Below, in pieces: positions 7,110 to 15,170 of a stretch of DNA of 15,790 nt. Source of the stretch: JBCCZC01 sp039188505 (GTDB lineage Bacteria; Pseudomonadota; Gammaproteobacteria; Xanthomonadales; SZUA-38); the NCBI GenBank assembly GCA_039188505.1, contig JBCCZC010000091.1, positions 1 to 15,790 on the forward strand, read 5' to 3'. Each line of letters opens with the position of its first letter. The first letter of the stretch is position 1. The notes below the pieces were generated by a model. The model was given only the letters and a program-made list of their open reading frames with translations. It was not told the DNA's origin and searched no databases. Made by a program: the position numbers and the translations under genes.

Positions 7110-8399
7110 TCACTCTCCGTCGCGATATTTCTCCTCGAAACGTTCGTACAGTTCCTGCTGCATGCCCTTGAGCTGAATCTTTCGGCCGTCGATGAAGGCG
7201 TGCGTGACGTCGTTGCCCCGCATGTCGAGGGCGTCGCCGGTCGAAATGAAGAGTGTGGCGTGCTTGCCGACCTCGAGGGAGCCGACGCGGTCGTCGATCC
7301 CGAGGATCTCGGCGTTCGTCAGCGTGATCATCGTGAGCGCCTGCTCGCGGTTGAGGCCGTAGGCCGCGGCCGTGCCCGCGATGAACGGCAGATTTCGCCC
7401 GTTCATGTTCTCGCCCGGATAGGTCAGCCCCGTCTTCACGCCGGCAGCCACGAGTTCGCCAGGGAGACGGAAGGGAGCGTCGACCCGGTCGTGGTCGTGC
7501 TCGGGCAGGCGATGAACCCCGCCGACGATGACCGGGATGTCGTTCGTGGAGAGGTATTCCGCCGCATCCAGCAGACCGTCCTCGCCGAGAATCACGACCC
7601 GGTCGACGCCCTGGCCTCGGGCGAACTCGGCGGCGCGCACCATGTCCACCGGATCGTTGGTGCGAACGAAAAGGCTCATCGACCCGTCGAAAAGGCCGCG
7701 CATGGCCTCGAGTTTGACGTTCGGCTGGGCGTCGTCGCCGGCGGCGATGTAGGCGCGGGCGTCCAGGAAGGCCTGTTCGATCGCGTTGACCTGCGAACGG
7801 TAATTCTTGTTCTCCTGGAAACTGAACTCGAAGGTGGACCAGTCAAAGCGCCCGACCATCTTGGCTGGCCAGGTCAAAAACAGACCGTCGTCGGCCACCA
7901 CGGCCGCGTCCTCCCAGTTCCATGCGTCGAGCTGGACGATCGACGAGCGGCCACTGACGATGCCGCCGCCCGGCGAGACCTGCGCGATCAGGACGCCGTT
8001 GAAGCGCAGCGTGGGAATCAGCTCGGAGTCGGTGTTGTAGGCGACGAGGCTGCGAACGCTCGGGTTCAGGTTGCCCGTCTCGGTGTCGTCGACCGTGGCC
8101 CGTACCGCGCCGACCTCGTTCAGGCCGAGGTCGGAATCCGGGAGAACGAACCCTGGATAGACGTGATGCCCTTCGGCGTCGATGACCGTGTGGCCGGCCG
8201 TATCGATGCCCGCGCCTACGGCGGTGATCTTGCCGTCCGAGAAGGCGATCGTCGCGTCCTTGACGACCGAGCCGTTGCCCACATGAATCGTGGCGCCGAC
8301 GATGGCGATGGGGCCGGGCTGCGAGGGGGCCGGCTTCGGCGTCAGTGCCTGGACGCTGCTGGCGCCGACGATCATTGCTGCAAGGATGATCTTCTTCAT
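7110..8399 (-). CDS. Periplasmic amidohydrolase-family protein lacking the metal ligands (pseudoenzyme-like)
   Basis: 429 residues. The ATG at 8399 follows AGGGAGAGGA at about 3 bases, and it begins a Sec signal peptide (MKKIILAAMIVGASSVQA). A reading frame open further upstream is only shadow of the preceding gene. The protein has the amidohydrolase frame: an N-terminal beta-sandwich strand (IVGATIHVGNGSVVKDATI, then DGKITAVG), HVYPGF at 79-84, and the C-terminal sandwich (GIDDRVGSLEVGKHATLFI, 367-385). Where active members read PGFxDxHxH, this one reads PGFVLPDSD (82-90). The late metal Asp also has no counterpart in the YPGENMNGRNLPF region (327-339). HRLPEHDHD (296-304) is His-rich but not in a canonical position. 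It is the second gene of an operon, 11 bases after the large amidohydrolase, so it may be a partner or regulatory subunit. Substrate unknown. Confidence 0.82.
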   Translation of the reverse strand: MKKIILAAMIVGASSVQALTPKPAPSQPGPIAIVGATIHVGNGSVVKDATIAFSDGKITAVGAGIDTAGHTVIDAEGHHVYPGFVLPDSDLGLNEVGAVRATVDDTETGNLNPSVRSLVAYNTDSELIPTLRFNGVLIAQVSPGGGIVSGRSSIVQLDAWNWEDAAVVADDGLFLTWPAKMVGRFDWSTFEFSFQENKNYRSQVNAIEQAFLDARAYIAAGDDAQPNVKLEAMRGLFDGSMSLFVRTNDPVDMVRAAEFARGQGVDRVVILGEDGLLDAAEYLSTNDIPVIVGGVHRLPEHDHDRVDAPFRLPGELVAAGVKTGLTYPGENMNGRNLPFIAGTAAAYGLNREQALTMITLTNAEILGIDDRVGSLEVGKHATLFISTGDALDMRGNDVTHAFIDGRKIQLKGMQQELYERFEEKYRDGE

Positions 8400-8410
8400 G
8401 GTCCTCTCCC

Positions 8411-11400
8411 TCAGTGCGCCGAAATGCCGAGTGCGTGCTCGTAGCCGTGAATGCTCTCGCATTCCCAGACCTGGTGAGCATGCCCCCAGGGCCGCTTGGC
8501 GCCGCCGCTGCCCTTGCCGCCTCCGTCCTTCGCCATCTTGGCCACTAGGCGGGCGCGCTCGTCTTCCAACGCCTCGCGAAGCTCGGCGTCGCGCCGGCGG
8601 TCGTAGAGCGCAACGCCGTCGACAAAGGTCGTCTCCGGGCTCGCGTCGATCGACAGCGGATGTTCGTTCCAGATCACGACATCCGCGTCCTTGCCGACCT
8701 TCAGGCTGCCCATGCGGTCGTCGAGGCGCAGAAGCTTGGCGGGGTTCAGCGTCACCATGGCCAGGGCGTCGATCTCGCTGACGCCGCCGTACTTGACGGA
8801 CTTGGCCGCCTCCTGGTTCAGGCGCCGCGACATCTCGGCGCTGTCGGAATTGATGGCCGAGACCACGCCCGCCTGGTGCATGAGCGCCGGGTTGTAGGGG
8901 ATGGCGTAGCGGACCTCCCACTTGTAGGCCCACCAGTCTGCGAAGGACGAGCCACCCGCGCCGTGGGCTGCCATCTTGTCGGCCACCTTGTAGCCCTCGA
9001 GGATGTGCGTGAAGGTGTTGATGCGGAAGTCGAAGTCCTCGGCCACCTTCATCAGCATGTTGATCTCCGATTGCACGTACGAGTGGCAGCTGATGAAGCG
9101 CTCGCCTGCAAGGATCTCCGCCATCGCGTCGAGGACGAGGTCGCGGCGCGGCGCCGGCGTCCGGGACTTTTCGCGACGGGACAGGTCGTTCCACTCGTCC
9201 CAGGCGGACCGGTACGCCTGCGCCTCGGTGAACGCCGCGCGGTAGGCCGCCTCGACGCCCATCCGGGACTGCGGGAAACGGATCGACGCGGCATTGCGGG
9301 AGCGCTTCACGTTCTCCCCGAGGGCGAACTTGATGTAGCCCGCGGCGTCGTCGATCAGCATCTCGCTCGGTAGGCTGCCCCAGCGCATCTTGATCAGCGC
9401 CGACTGGCCGCCGACGGGATTCGCGGAGCCGTGAAGCAGCTGCGCCGCGGTCACGCCGCCGGCGAGGTTGCGGTAGATATTGACGTCCTCGGAGTTGACC
9501 ACGTCGCCCATGCGGACCATGCCCGAATTCATGGCGACGTCGTTCACTCCGGAAAGCGCGATGTGCGAGTGCTCGTCGATGATGCCGGGCGTGACGTGCA
9601 TGCCGGCCGCATCGATCACCCGGGCCGAACCGGCGGACAGTTCCTGCCCGACCGCGGCGATCTTGCCGTCTCGAATCAGGACGTCGGCGTTCTCGAGAAC
9701 GCCCTCGTCTTCCATGGTCCAGACCGTCGCGCCGCGGATCAGCACGTCCTCCGCCGACGCCTTCTCGCTGGTCCCGTAGGCCACGAACGGGTAGATGATG
9801 TCGCCGTAGCTCTCCGCCGACTTGTCTTCCGCGTCGCCGGGTTTGCCCGCCATCTGTTCGTCACCCGATGGCGCGTCGCCCTCCGCGTCGCCGGGTTTGC
9901 CGGCCATTTTCTGGTCACCCTCGGCCCCGTCCTTTTCGGGCTCCGGCACGTCGCCCGCGCGTCGGGCGGTCCAGGCGGTCCAGGCACCGTCACCGAGCTG
10001 GCCACGACCGGACCACCGATTCGCAACGGTCCACCCGGTCAGTCGGATCTTGTCCGCGTCCTTCTCGGGAGCGAACGCGATGCTGACACCGCCCTCGTCG
10101 AACTTGACGTCCACCTTCAGCGTCTCGGGCTTCTTCGGCGCCTTGTCTCCGCCCTCTGCGTCCTCATCCGCGGCCTCGGCTTCCGTCTCGGGCATTTCCG
10201 GGAGGACGATCTCACCCTTCTGCTTGCCGGGGTCACCACTGATGTCGAGGGTCCAGGAGGCGTCACCGACCATCAGCTCGTAGCGACCGGCGAAGTCCTC
10301 GGGAGCCACCGCCAGCACGTGGCGCGTACCGGCGATCCAGTTCTCCTGGATGACGGTGTCCTCGGCGAATAGCGGGCCCGATGTGATCAGCAGGTTGGCG
10401 TGAGACCCGGCGGTAATCCGGCCGAGATCCTCTCCGGCCCCGAGCAGCGTCGCCGGCGTGGTCGTCAGCGCGGCCAGCGCCGCCTCCTCACTCAGCCCAC
10501 GTTCGATGGCCTTGCGGAGGTTCTTGTGGAAGTTCTTGGTGTCACCGCCACTGGTGATGGCAAAGGTGATGTCGGCCGCCTCGATGGCGGCGAGGTTGCC
10601 GGGGGCTAGCTCCCAGTGCTTCAGCTCCTCGAGGCTGATGCGATTGGCTGCCAGCGGGTCTGCGACGTCCTCGGCGCCGGGAAAGTCGACGGGGACGATC
10701 AGGGCAGCACCGGTGTCCTTGATGGCGTCGATTCGCTGGTACTCGTCGCCGCCCCCCTTGATGACGTACTGGACATCGAACTCATCGCCCGTGGCGTCCG
10801 CACGCAGCGCCTCCATCCAGTTGTCGACCTCGAAGATCTGAGGCAAGCCGCGATTGGCGATCCAGGCGTCGAGGGCCTGGTCGGTGAAGGGCTTCGGAGA
10901 TTGGGCCTGGTACCAGCGAGCGTCGTATTGCGTCTGGCGAACCAGAGCAATGGCGCCCATCGGCGAGATCGGATAGCTCTGCTTCGAACTGCCCTTGCTG
11001 AAGGAATAAAGCGCCGCGGCGTCGCTCTTGATCAGCGCCTCGTTGTCGCTGTCACTGGTCAGGTTGACCAGCGCACCGGTGCCGCGCGCGATGCCGTCCG
11101 CAGTGAACGTCATGGTCGCTGCGAACCCCATGCCGCGCCAGGCCTCTGCGCCCTTTGGATCTGCCGCGAAGACGTCTGCCGCGCGGTGGTCCGAGCGGAT
11201 CGCGTCGTTGGCGTTGTAGGCGCCAGGGCGCTGTGGCTCGATCACTTCCGGCTGGTTGAAGGAAAACGGGGCAGGCCTCGCGGGCGCTGGTACACCGTAG
11301 GCCGAGTACATGTCGATCAGTCCGGGATAGACGTGGCGCCCGGTCAGGTCCATTTCCGCGTAGCCGGCGGGCACGGCGCCAGCAGCCTCGACCGACTCGA

Positions 11401-11587
11401 CGCGTCCGTCGCGGATGAGGATCGTCGCATCCTCGATCGTTTCGCCGGGCGCCACGGTGGCCGTCGCGTTCGTGAACGCGTAGGCGCCGCTGCGATCGTC
11501 GGCGATGTCATTGGGGGTAATCGTCTCCTGGGCAACGGCAAACGGGGCTGCGAGCACGAGGAGGATGGGCGTCAAAAGCTTTCGCAC
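8411..11587 (-). CDS. Secreted double amidohydrolase: inactive-looking N-domain fused to an active-looking C-domain
   Basis: 1058 residues from GTG 11587, chosen because GAGAGGG precedes it by 8 bases and the signal peptide (VRKLLTPILLVLAAPFAVAQ) starts there. A GTG 17 codons upstream has no ribosome site. Domain 1 (residues 35-435) has the fold markers HVYPGLID and GRITAGSHANLLI, but MYSAYG replaces the HxH. Residues 436-600 are a beta-rich, acidic insert with a repeated MAGKPGDAE. Domain 2 (612-1000) has PGIIDEHSH (His673, His675), a candidate bridging Lys753 in GYIKFALGEN, His835 in ISCHSY, His861 in TFTHILEG, and Asp914 in INSDSAEM: a complete metal set. The tail (1020-1058) is Gly/Lys-rich, then His-rich. 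Likely a periplasmic metal-dependent hydrolase of the HutI/imidazolonepropionase-related group acting on an amide, ester or peptide-like bond; the substrate cannot be read from the sequence. Confidence 0.87.
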   Translation of the reverse strand: MRKLLTPILLVLAAPFAVAQETITPNDIADDRSGAYAFTNATATVAPGETIEDATILIRDGRVESVEAAGAVPAGYAEMDLTGRHVYPGLIDMYSAYGVPAPARPAPFSFNQPEVIEPQRPGAYNANDAIRSDHRAADVFAADPKGAEAWRGMGFAATMTFTADGIARGTGALVNLTSDSDNEALIKSDAAALYSFSKGSSKQSYPISPMGAIALVRQTQYDARWYQAQSPKPFTDQALDAWIANRGLPQIFEVDNWMEALRADATGDEFDVQYVIKGGGDEYQRIDAIKDTGAALIVPVDFPGAEDVADPLAANRISLEELKHWELAPGNLAAIEAADITFAITSGGDTKNFHKNLRKAIERGLSEEAALAALTTTPATLLGAGEDLGRITAGSHANLLITSGPLFAEDTVIQENWIAGTRHVLAVAPEDFAGRYELMVGDASWTLDISGDPGKQKGEIVLPEMPETEAEAADEDAEGGDKAPKKPETLKVDVKFDEGGVSIAFAPEKDADKIRLTGWTVANRWSGRGQLGDGAWTAWTARRAGDVPEPEKDGAEGDQKMAGKPGDAEGDAPSGDEQMAGKPGDAEDKSAESYGDIIYPFVAYGTSEKASAEDVLIRGATVWTMEDEGVLENADVLIRDGKIAAVGQELSAGSARVIDAAGMHVTPGIIDEHSHIALSGVNDVAMNSGMVRMGDVVNSEDVNIYRNLAGGVTAAQLLHGSANPVGGQSALIKMRWGSLPSEMLIDDAAGYIKFALGENVKRSRNAASIRFPQSRMGVEAAYRAAFTEAQAYRSAWDEWNDLSRREKSRTPAPRRDLVLDAMAEILAGERFISCHSYVQSEINMLMKVAEDFDFRINTFTHILEGYKVADKMAAHGAGGSSFADWWAYKWEVRYAIPYNPALMHQAGVVSAINSDSAEMSRRLNQEAAKSVKYGGVSEIDALAMVTLNPAKLLRLDDRMGSLKVGKDADVVIWNEHPLSIDASPETTFVDGVALYDRRRDAELREALEDERARLVAKMAKDGGGKGSGGAKRPWGHAHQVWECESIHGYEHALGISAH
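9828..9907. repeat. Two-copy 54-base in-frame repeat encoding MAGKPGDAE in the linker
   Basis: TCCGCGTCGCCGGGTTTGCC followed by (C/G)GCCAT occurs at 9828-9853 and again at 9882-9907, offset 54 bases, with one mismatch. In the minus-strand protein this is MAGKPGDAE at residues 561-569 and 579-587, an 18-residue period. The bases between the copies are not repeated as well. It lies in the acidic linker between the two amidohydrolase domains. Confidence 0.8.
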
Positions 11588-11676
11588 GAGGTGGACCCTC
11601 TCGGTTGGGTCAGGGGAAATTTGGCGTGCAGTGAGCACAGCGGCGCATGCACGCTGGGTGAAGAGAGCCTACAGGA

Positions 11677-11704
11677 AGGCGCCCGGAGGCGCCTGCATGC
11701 AGGC
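11677..11704 (-). terminator. Terminator hairpin with UCCG tetraloop after the ABC permease, overlapping a 14-base palindrome
   Basis: On the minus strand AGGCGCC-TCCG-GGCGCCT (plus 11677-11694) is a perfect 7-bp stem closed by C-G around a UNCG-type loop, which is unusually stable in RNA. It is followed by TTCCTGT and a pyrimidine-rich stretch, a weak U-tract. It starts 11 bases after the permease stop and 90 bases before the amidohydrolase GTG. The overlapping GCCTGCATGCAGGC (11691-11704) is a perfect palindrome able to form a competing fold. It probably separates the two operons. Confidence 0.55.
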
Positions 11705-12955
11705 CTAGACCGGGTCGGACTGGAGCGCTCGAATCGGGTCCAGGTCGGCGGCCCGGGAGGCTGGATACCAGCCGAAGAGCACGCCGGTGACGAGGCAGAT
11801 GACGACGGCCAGCACGATCGCGGAGATCGACCAGCCGACGGCCCAGCCGGCGAGCTGCTGGATCGCCAGCGCCAGGATCAGCCCGAAGACGATTCCCAGC
11901 AGGGCCCCCGAGGCCGAGATCGTGAAGCTTTCGACGAGGAACTGATGGCGGATGTAGGCCTTGCGCGCGCCGAGCGCTCGCAGCAGGCCGATCTCACCGG
12001 TCCGCTCGAGGATCGTGGCCAGCATGATGTTCATGATGCCGATGCCGCCCACGAGCAGCGAGATCCCGGCGATGCACGACATGACGATCGTGAAGATGCG
12101 CTGGGTCTGCTGCTGCTGTTTCAGCAGGGCGGCCGGCACGACGAGTTCGAAATCATCGATGCCGCCGTGGCGCCGGTCAATGAGATGGGACAGCGCCAGC
12201 GCGCCAACCTCGGGGTCCTCGCCATCGGCGAGACGCACGCGGAAGGTGTCGATTTCATCCTCCAGCGCGTCGAACTTCAGACGCTTGAGCGCGGTGGCCA
12301 GCGGGAGAAAGACGCGATTGCGCTCGTCCCCGAGTTTGACGCCCTGAAATTCGTCCTGACTCAGGTTGCGGTCCTCGAGGACGCCAACGACTCGAAGCCA
12401 GAGGTGATTGACCTTGATCCGACCGCCGACCGGGTCCTGCCCGGGGAAGAGGTCCGCCGCTGCCCCGGCACCCAGGACGGCAACCTGGTCGTAAGCGCGG
12501 TTCTCGTCGTCGTCGAATAGCCGTCCGGCGCTTGCCGCGAGATTCGAAAGATCAAAGAACCTCGGGCTGACCGCGAACACCGAGGCGTCACTGCGGCCGT
12601 TGAGGCTGAAGAGATCGTAGGTCTTGATCTGCTTCTCGGCGCCCCAGGCCTCGACGCCGTTGAGCGTTTCGATCGCGGCACGCATGTCGCTTCGGGTCAG
12701 ACCCAGGGAGTCCTTGCGATTCTCCTGCAAGGTGTCCTCGTCGAAGCTGCGCGCATTAACGACCAGATTGCGCACGCCCATGGTGTCGATCATGCGCATG
12801 GCTTCTTCCTGTGCGCCCTCGCCAACGCTCAACATGGCGATCACAGCGCCGACGCCGAAAACCATGCCGAGCAGGGTCAGGAGCGTTCGTAGCTTGTGCG
12901 CGGCCATCTCGGCCAGCGCCTGTCGGAAACTCGCTGCAAGGCTGGACGTCTGCAT
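11705..12955 (-). CDS. MacB/FtsX-type ABC transporter permease
   Basis: 416 residues with four predicted membrane segments: 24-44, then a large periplasmic MacB-type domain (45-285), then 288-312, 345-368 and 374-397. Family marks seen are HKLRTLLTLLGMVFGVGAVI at the first segment, GGIGIMNIMLATILERTGEI with GLLRALGARK (303-331, the cytoplasmic coupling loop for the ATPase), and the C-terminal GWYPASRAADLDPIRAL (395-411). There is no fused ATP-binding domain, so a separate ATPase must exist; none is in the window and it is probably encoded to the right. MacB-type transporters do not move substrate through the membrane themselves but drive periplasmic export with an adaptor and an outer-membrane TolC. 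Its ATG shares one base with the stop of the adaptor gene (TGATG), indicating coupled translation. Substrate unknown. Confidence 0.93.
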   Translation of the reverse strand: MQTSSLAASFRQALAEMAAHKLRTLLTLLGMVFGVGAVIAMLSVGEGAQEEAMRMIDTMGVRNLVVNARSFDEDTLQENRKDSLGLTRSDMRAAIETLNGVEAWGAEKQIKTYDLFSLNGRSDASVFAVSPRFFDLSNLAASAGRLFDDDENRAYDQVAVLGAGAAADLFPGQDPVGGRIKVNHLWLRVVGVLEDRNLSQDEFQGVKLGDERNRVFLPLATALKRLKFDALEDEIDTFRVRLADGEDPEVGALALSHLIDRRHGGIDDFELVVPAALLKQQQQTQRIFTIVMSCIAGISLLVGGIGIMNIMLATILERTGEIGLLRALGARKAYIRHQFLVESFTISASGALLGIVFGLILALAIQQLAGWAVGWSISAIVLAVVICLVTGVLFGWYPASRAADLDPIRALQSDPV

Positions 12956-14166
12956 CAGGCATCCTCGCCGTTGCGCATGCTCAGCTGAGCGGGTTCGATC
13001 AGCGCCACCACGTCACCAGCATCAACCCCTGCAACGACCTGAGACCGTGCGCTGCCTCGGACGCCAAGGGTAACGGGAACACGCTCGAAGTCACTGCCGT
13101 CACCGCGATAAACCCACGCCGAGTCGCCTTCCTGGAAAATGGCCTGGTTGGGGAGGGCGAGCGCGTCCGGGACATCGGCGGCGATGATCTCGACCGTGAC
13201 ACGTCGACCCGGGAGCATCCATTCGGGCTCGGAGCGCTCGAGCGCGAGCGTGACGGTGAAGAACTTCACCGGATTGTTGCGAGACCGCGACTGGGCCGTC
13301 TTGCTGACGGAGAGCACGGTGCCGGTCATGGGCCGCTCAGGAAAGGCATCGACGACAATGTTCGCGGCGAGGCCGTCCTTCAGACCGACGGCCTCCTTCT
13401 CGGGCACAAAGACCACGGCATGCATCTCGGAGAGGTCGGGCAGTGACGCCAGGCGCGAACCGGGGAAGACGGACTGTCCAACGCGAGGCGGCTCGCCAAC
13501 CCAGTTCTTTTCCGGGATGAACAGGCCGTCATGGGGGGCACGAACCTCGAGCCGCGCGAGGCTTCCTTCGTTACGCTGAAGCTTCGCCGCCTGGACCGAT
13601 CGCTGCGTCTCGAGTACGGATCGTTCCGCGCCTGCTTTCTCCTCGTAACGCCCTTCCTTGACGCCGTAGAATTCCTGCTGAGCGCCGAGGTAGGCCTCAT
13701 CGCGCGCAGAATCGATCATCTCGAGGCGCGAATAGAGCAGGGGATTGTCGACGTTGAAGCGGTTGGCCATGTCGAGTTCGTACTCGACCTCATCCTGGTC
13801 ATGCCCGAGGGCTACCAGCGCGGACGTCAATTCGCGGCGCAGGTCCTGGTCCTGCAGCGACAGCTTGTCGAGCTCGGTCTGGGCGTCGTTGAGCTCCAGA
13901 CGGAAGTTGGTCGGATCGAAGCGTGCGACTACATCCCCCTCCTTGACCTCGGTATTAGCGTCCTGAAACCACGACAGGATCTGGGCCCCAGGGAGGCGCG
14001 GGACGGTGATCGGGGTAGCCTGCGCGGCCTTGAGTTCGCCCTCGGCGACGAGGATGACCTTGAAATGATCGGCCACCACCGGAACCGTCGGCGTCTTCCG
14101 TGATTCGCTGCAGCCTGCGAGCATCAGCGCGCCAGCAAGCGAGAGAACCATGAGGCGACGCTGCAT
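12955..14166 (-). CDS. MacA/HlyD-type periplasmic adaptor lipoprotein
   Basis: 403 residues from the ATG at 14166, which shares a base with the upstream stop (TGATG). A GTG directly before it (14169) is an equally placed alternative adding one residue. Lipoprotein signal: hydrophobic stretch then L-A-G-Cys19. The adaptor order is clear: first half lipoyl domain (PRLPGAQILSWF to KEGDVVARFDP, 56-85), a long coiled-coil hairpin (about 86-205), second half lipoyl domain (LEVRAPHDGLFIPE, 206-219), beta-barrel (about 245-330, with DAFPERPMTGTV) and a membrane-proximal domain (331-395, ALPNQAIFQEGDSAWVY). It should bridge the MacB-like permease and an outer-membrane channel from its lipid anchor. 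It is the most complete and MacA-like of the three adaptors in this operon. Confidence 0.9.
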   Translation of the reverse strand: MQRRLMVLSLAGALMLAGCSESRKTPTVPVVADHFKVILVAEGELKAAQATPITVPRLPGAQILSWFQDANTEVKEGDVVARFDPTNFRLELNDAQTELDKLSLQDQDLRRELTSALVALGHDQDEVEYELDMANRFNVDNPLLYSRLEMIDSARDEAYLGAQQEFYGVKEGRYEEKAGAERSVLETQRSVQAAKLQRNEGSLARLEVRAPHDGLFIPEKNWVGEPPRVGQSVFPGSRLASLPDLSEMHAVVFVPEKEAVGLKDGLAANIVVDAFPERPMTGTVLSVSKTAQSRSRNNPVKFFTVTLALERSEPEWMLPGRRVTVEIIAADVPDALALPNQAIFQEGDSAWVYRGDGSDFERVPVTLGVRGSARSQVVAGVDAGDVVALIEPAQLSMRNGEDA

Positions 14167-15170
14167 CACGCGCCCTCCAGGACGATTTCGGCGCTGACGC
14201 GCATGCCGGGCCGCATCAGTTCGGCGTCCGGCGCATCGATGCTGGCAACGGCGTCGATGATCATCGCCGGCTGATTCGTTGATCGCGTTCGAACGATGCG
14301 CCCGAGGGATTCGATGCGGCCCGTAAACGCTTGATCGGGACTGGCGTCGATCGTGAATTCGATCGGCAAGCCTTCAGCGATGCGATTGAGATCCCGCTCG
14401 GCGACCTCGAGCTTGAGCACGAGCTGCGCGAGATCCGGCAGTTCCATGACGCGCATGCCAAACCAGACGCGGTCACCCTGGGCAATCTTCTCGCGACCCC
14501 AGCGTCGCAGGTGCAGGACAAGCCCGTCGCGCGGCGCCTTGACGGTCATCCGGTCGATCGACTCGGTCAGCTGCGCCACCTCGCGTTCCAGCTTGGCGAC
14601 GTCGGCCTGCAAGAGCGCTTCATCCGTCCGCAGCGACTCCTCCGTCAGTGTCAACCGCTCCCGCGTCCCGGCGAGTTGCTGCTTTGCGAGCCGATCGCGA
14701 AGCTGGTGTTCCCGGTAATCCTTCTTGGCGAGAACGGATTCCGGTAGGGCGGCTTTCTGTGCTGCCTTGTCTGCCTCCGAGATGAGCCGCTCGATCTCGA
14801 GTTCGAGCTCGTCGATCTGTTCCTTGTTCGCGATCTGAGCGCGTCGGAGCTGGCTCTGGGTATTGTCGAGCTGGGCCTGCTTTTCGATCAGCCGCTCCTG
14901 AAGCTCCTGGGTCTCGAATCGAAGAACCGGCATGCCTGGGCGTGCAAGCGTGCCCTCCGGCGCCATGTACGCAATCGTGAAGTTCCAGACATTCTCGACC
15001 GCGGGTGGCCCGAGGATCGCCGACTGTCGCGAAGCAATCTCTCCGCTGGCGCGGACGACGGCGTCGATACTGGCGCTTGTGGTTACCGGCGCCGGTCGCG
15101 TGTCCTCGAGCGCTTCGGCACCGCAGCCGAGCAACCCCGCCGTCAGGGCGATCAGGATCAGCTTTCTCAT
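14166..15170 (-). CDS. Second HlyD-family adaptor-like lipoprotein
   Basis: 334 residues. The start ATG overlaps the preceding stop by four bases (ATGA). Lipoprotein signal with L-L-G-Cys16. It shows a first lipoyl half (about 55-85, APEGTLARPGMPVLRF), a long Glu/Gln/Arg/Lys-rich coiled coil (about 86-205), a second lipoyl half (VKAPRDGLVLHLRRWGREKI, 210-229) and a beta-barrel (about 245-330, DASPDQAFTGRIESLG then MRPGMRVSAEI). Unlike the next adaptor it stops right after the barrel, so the membrane-proximal domain that contacts the permease is missing. It may therefore pair with another adaptor rather than replace it. Function as an efflux or export adaptor is inferred from fold and operon. 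Confidence 0.87.
   Translation of the reverse strand: MRKLILIALTAGLLGCGAEALEDTRPAPVTTSASIDAVVRASGEIASRQSAILGPPAVENVWNFTIAYMAPEGTLARPGMPVLRFETQELQERLIEKQAQLDNTQSQLRRAQIANKEQIDELELEIERLISEADKAAQKAALPESVLAKKDYREHQLRDRLAKQQLAGTRERLTLTEESLRTDEALLQADVAKLEREVAQLTESIDRMTVKAPRDGLVLHLRRWGREKIAQGDRVWFGMRVMELPDLAQLVLKLEVAERDLNRIAEGLPIEFTIDASPDQAFTGRIESLGRIVRTRSTNQPAMIIDAVASIDAPDAELMRPGMRVSAEIVLEGA

Noticed and set aside
7089..8444. 451-codon plus-strand open frame opposite the small amidohydrolase
   Set aside because: Arg/Val/Asp-rich composition without domains, wholly antisense to a gene with a clear signal peptide and fold.
8400..9194. Upstream extension of the small amidohydrolase frame into the large amidohydrolase gene
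   Set aside because: The extension is out-of-frame translation of the neighbouring gene; a ribosome site and signal peptide fix the start at 8399.
11588..11680. Sigma70 promoter for the amidohydrolase operon
   Set aside because: No paired -35/-10 boxes with acceptable spacing were found; only isolated AT-rich bases near 11620.
10616..12520. 634-codon open frame on the plus strand opposite the amidohydrolase and permease genes
   Set aside because: It lies antisense across two well-supported genes and the spacer between them, has no family motif, and is the kind of long shadow frame expected at this G+C content.
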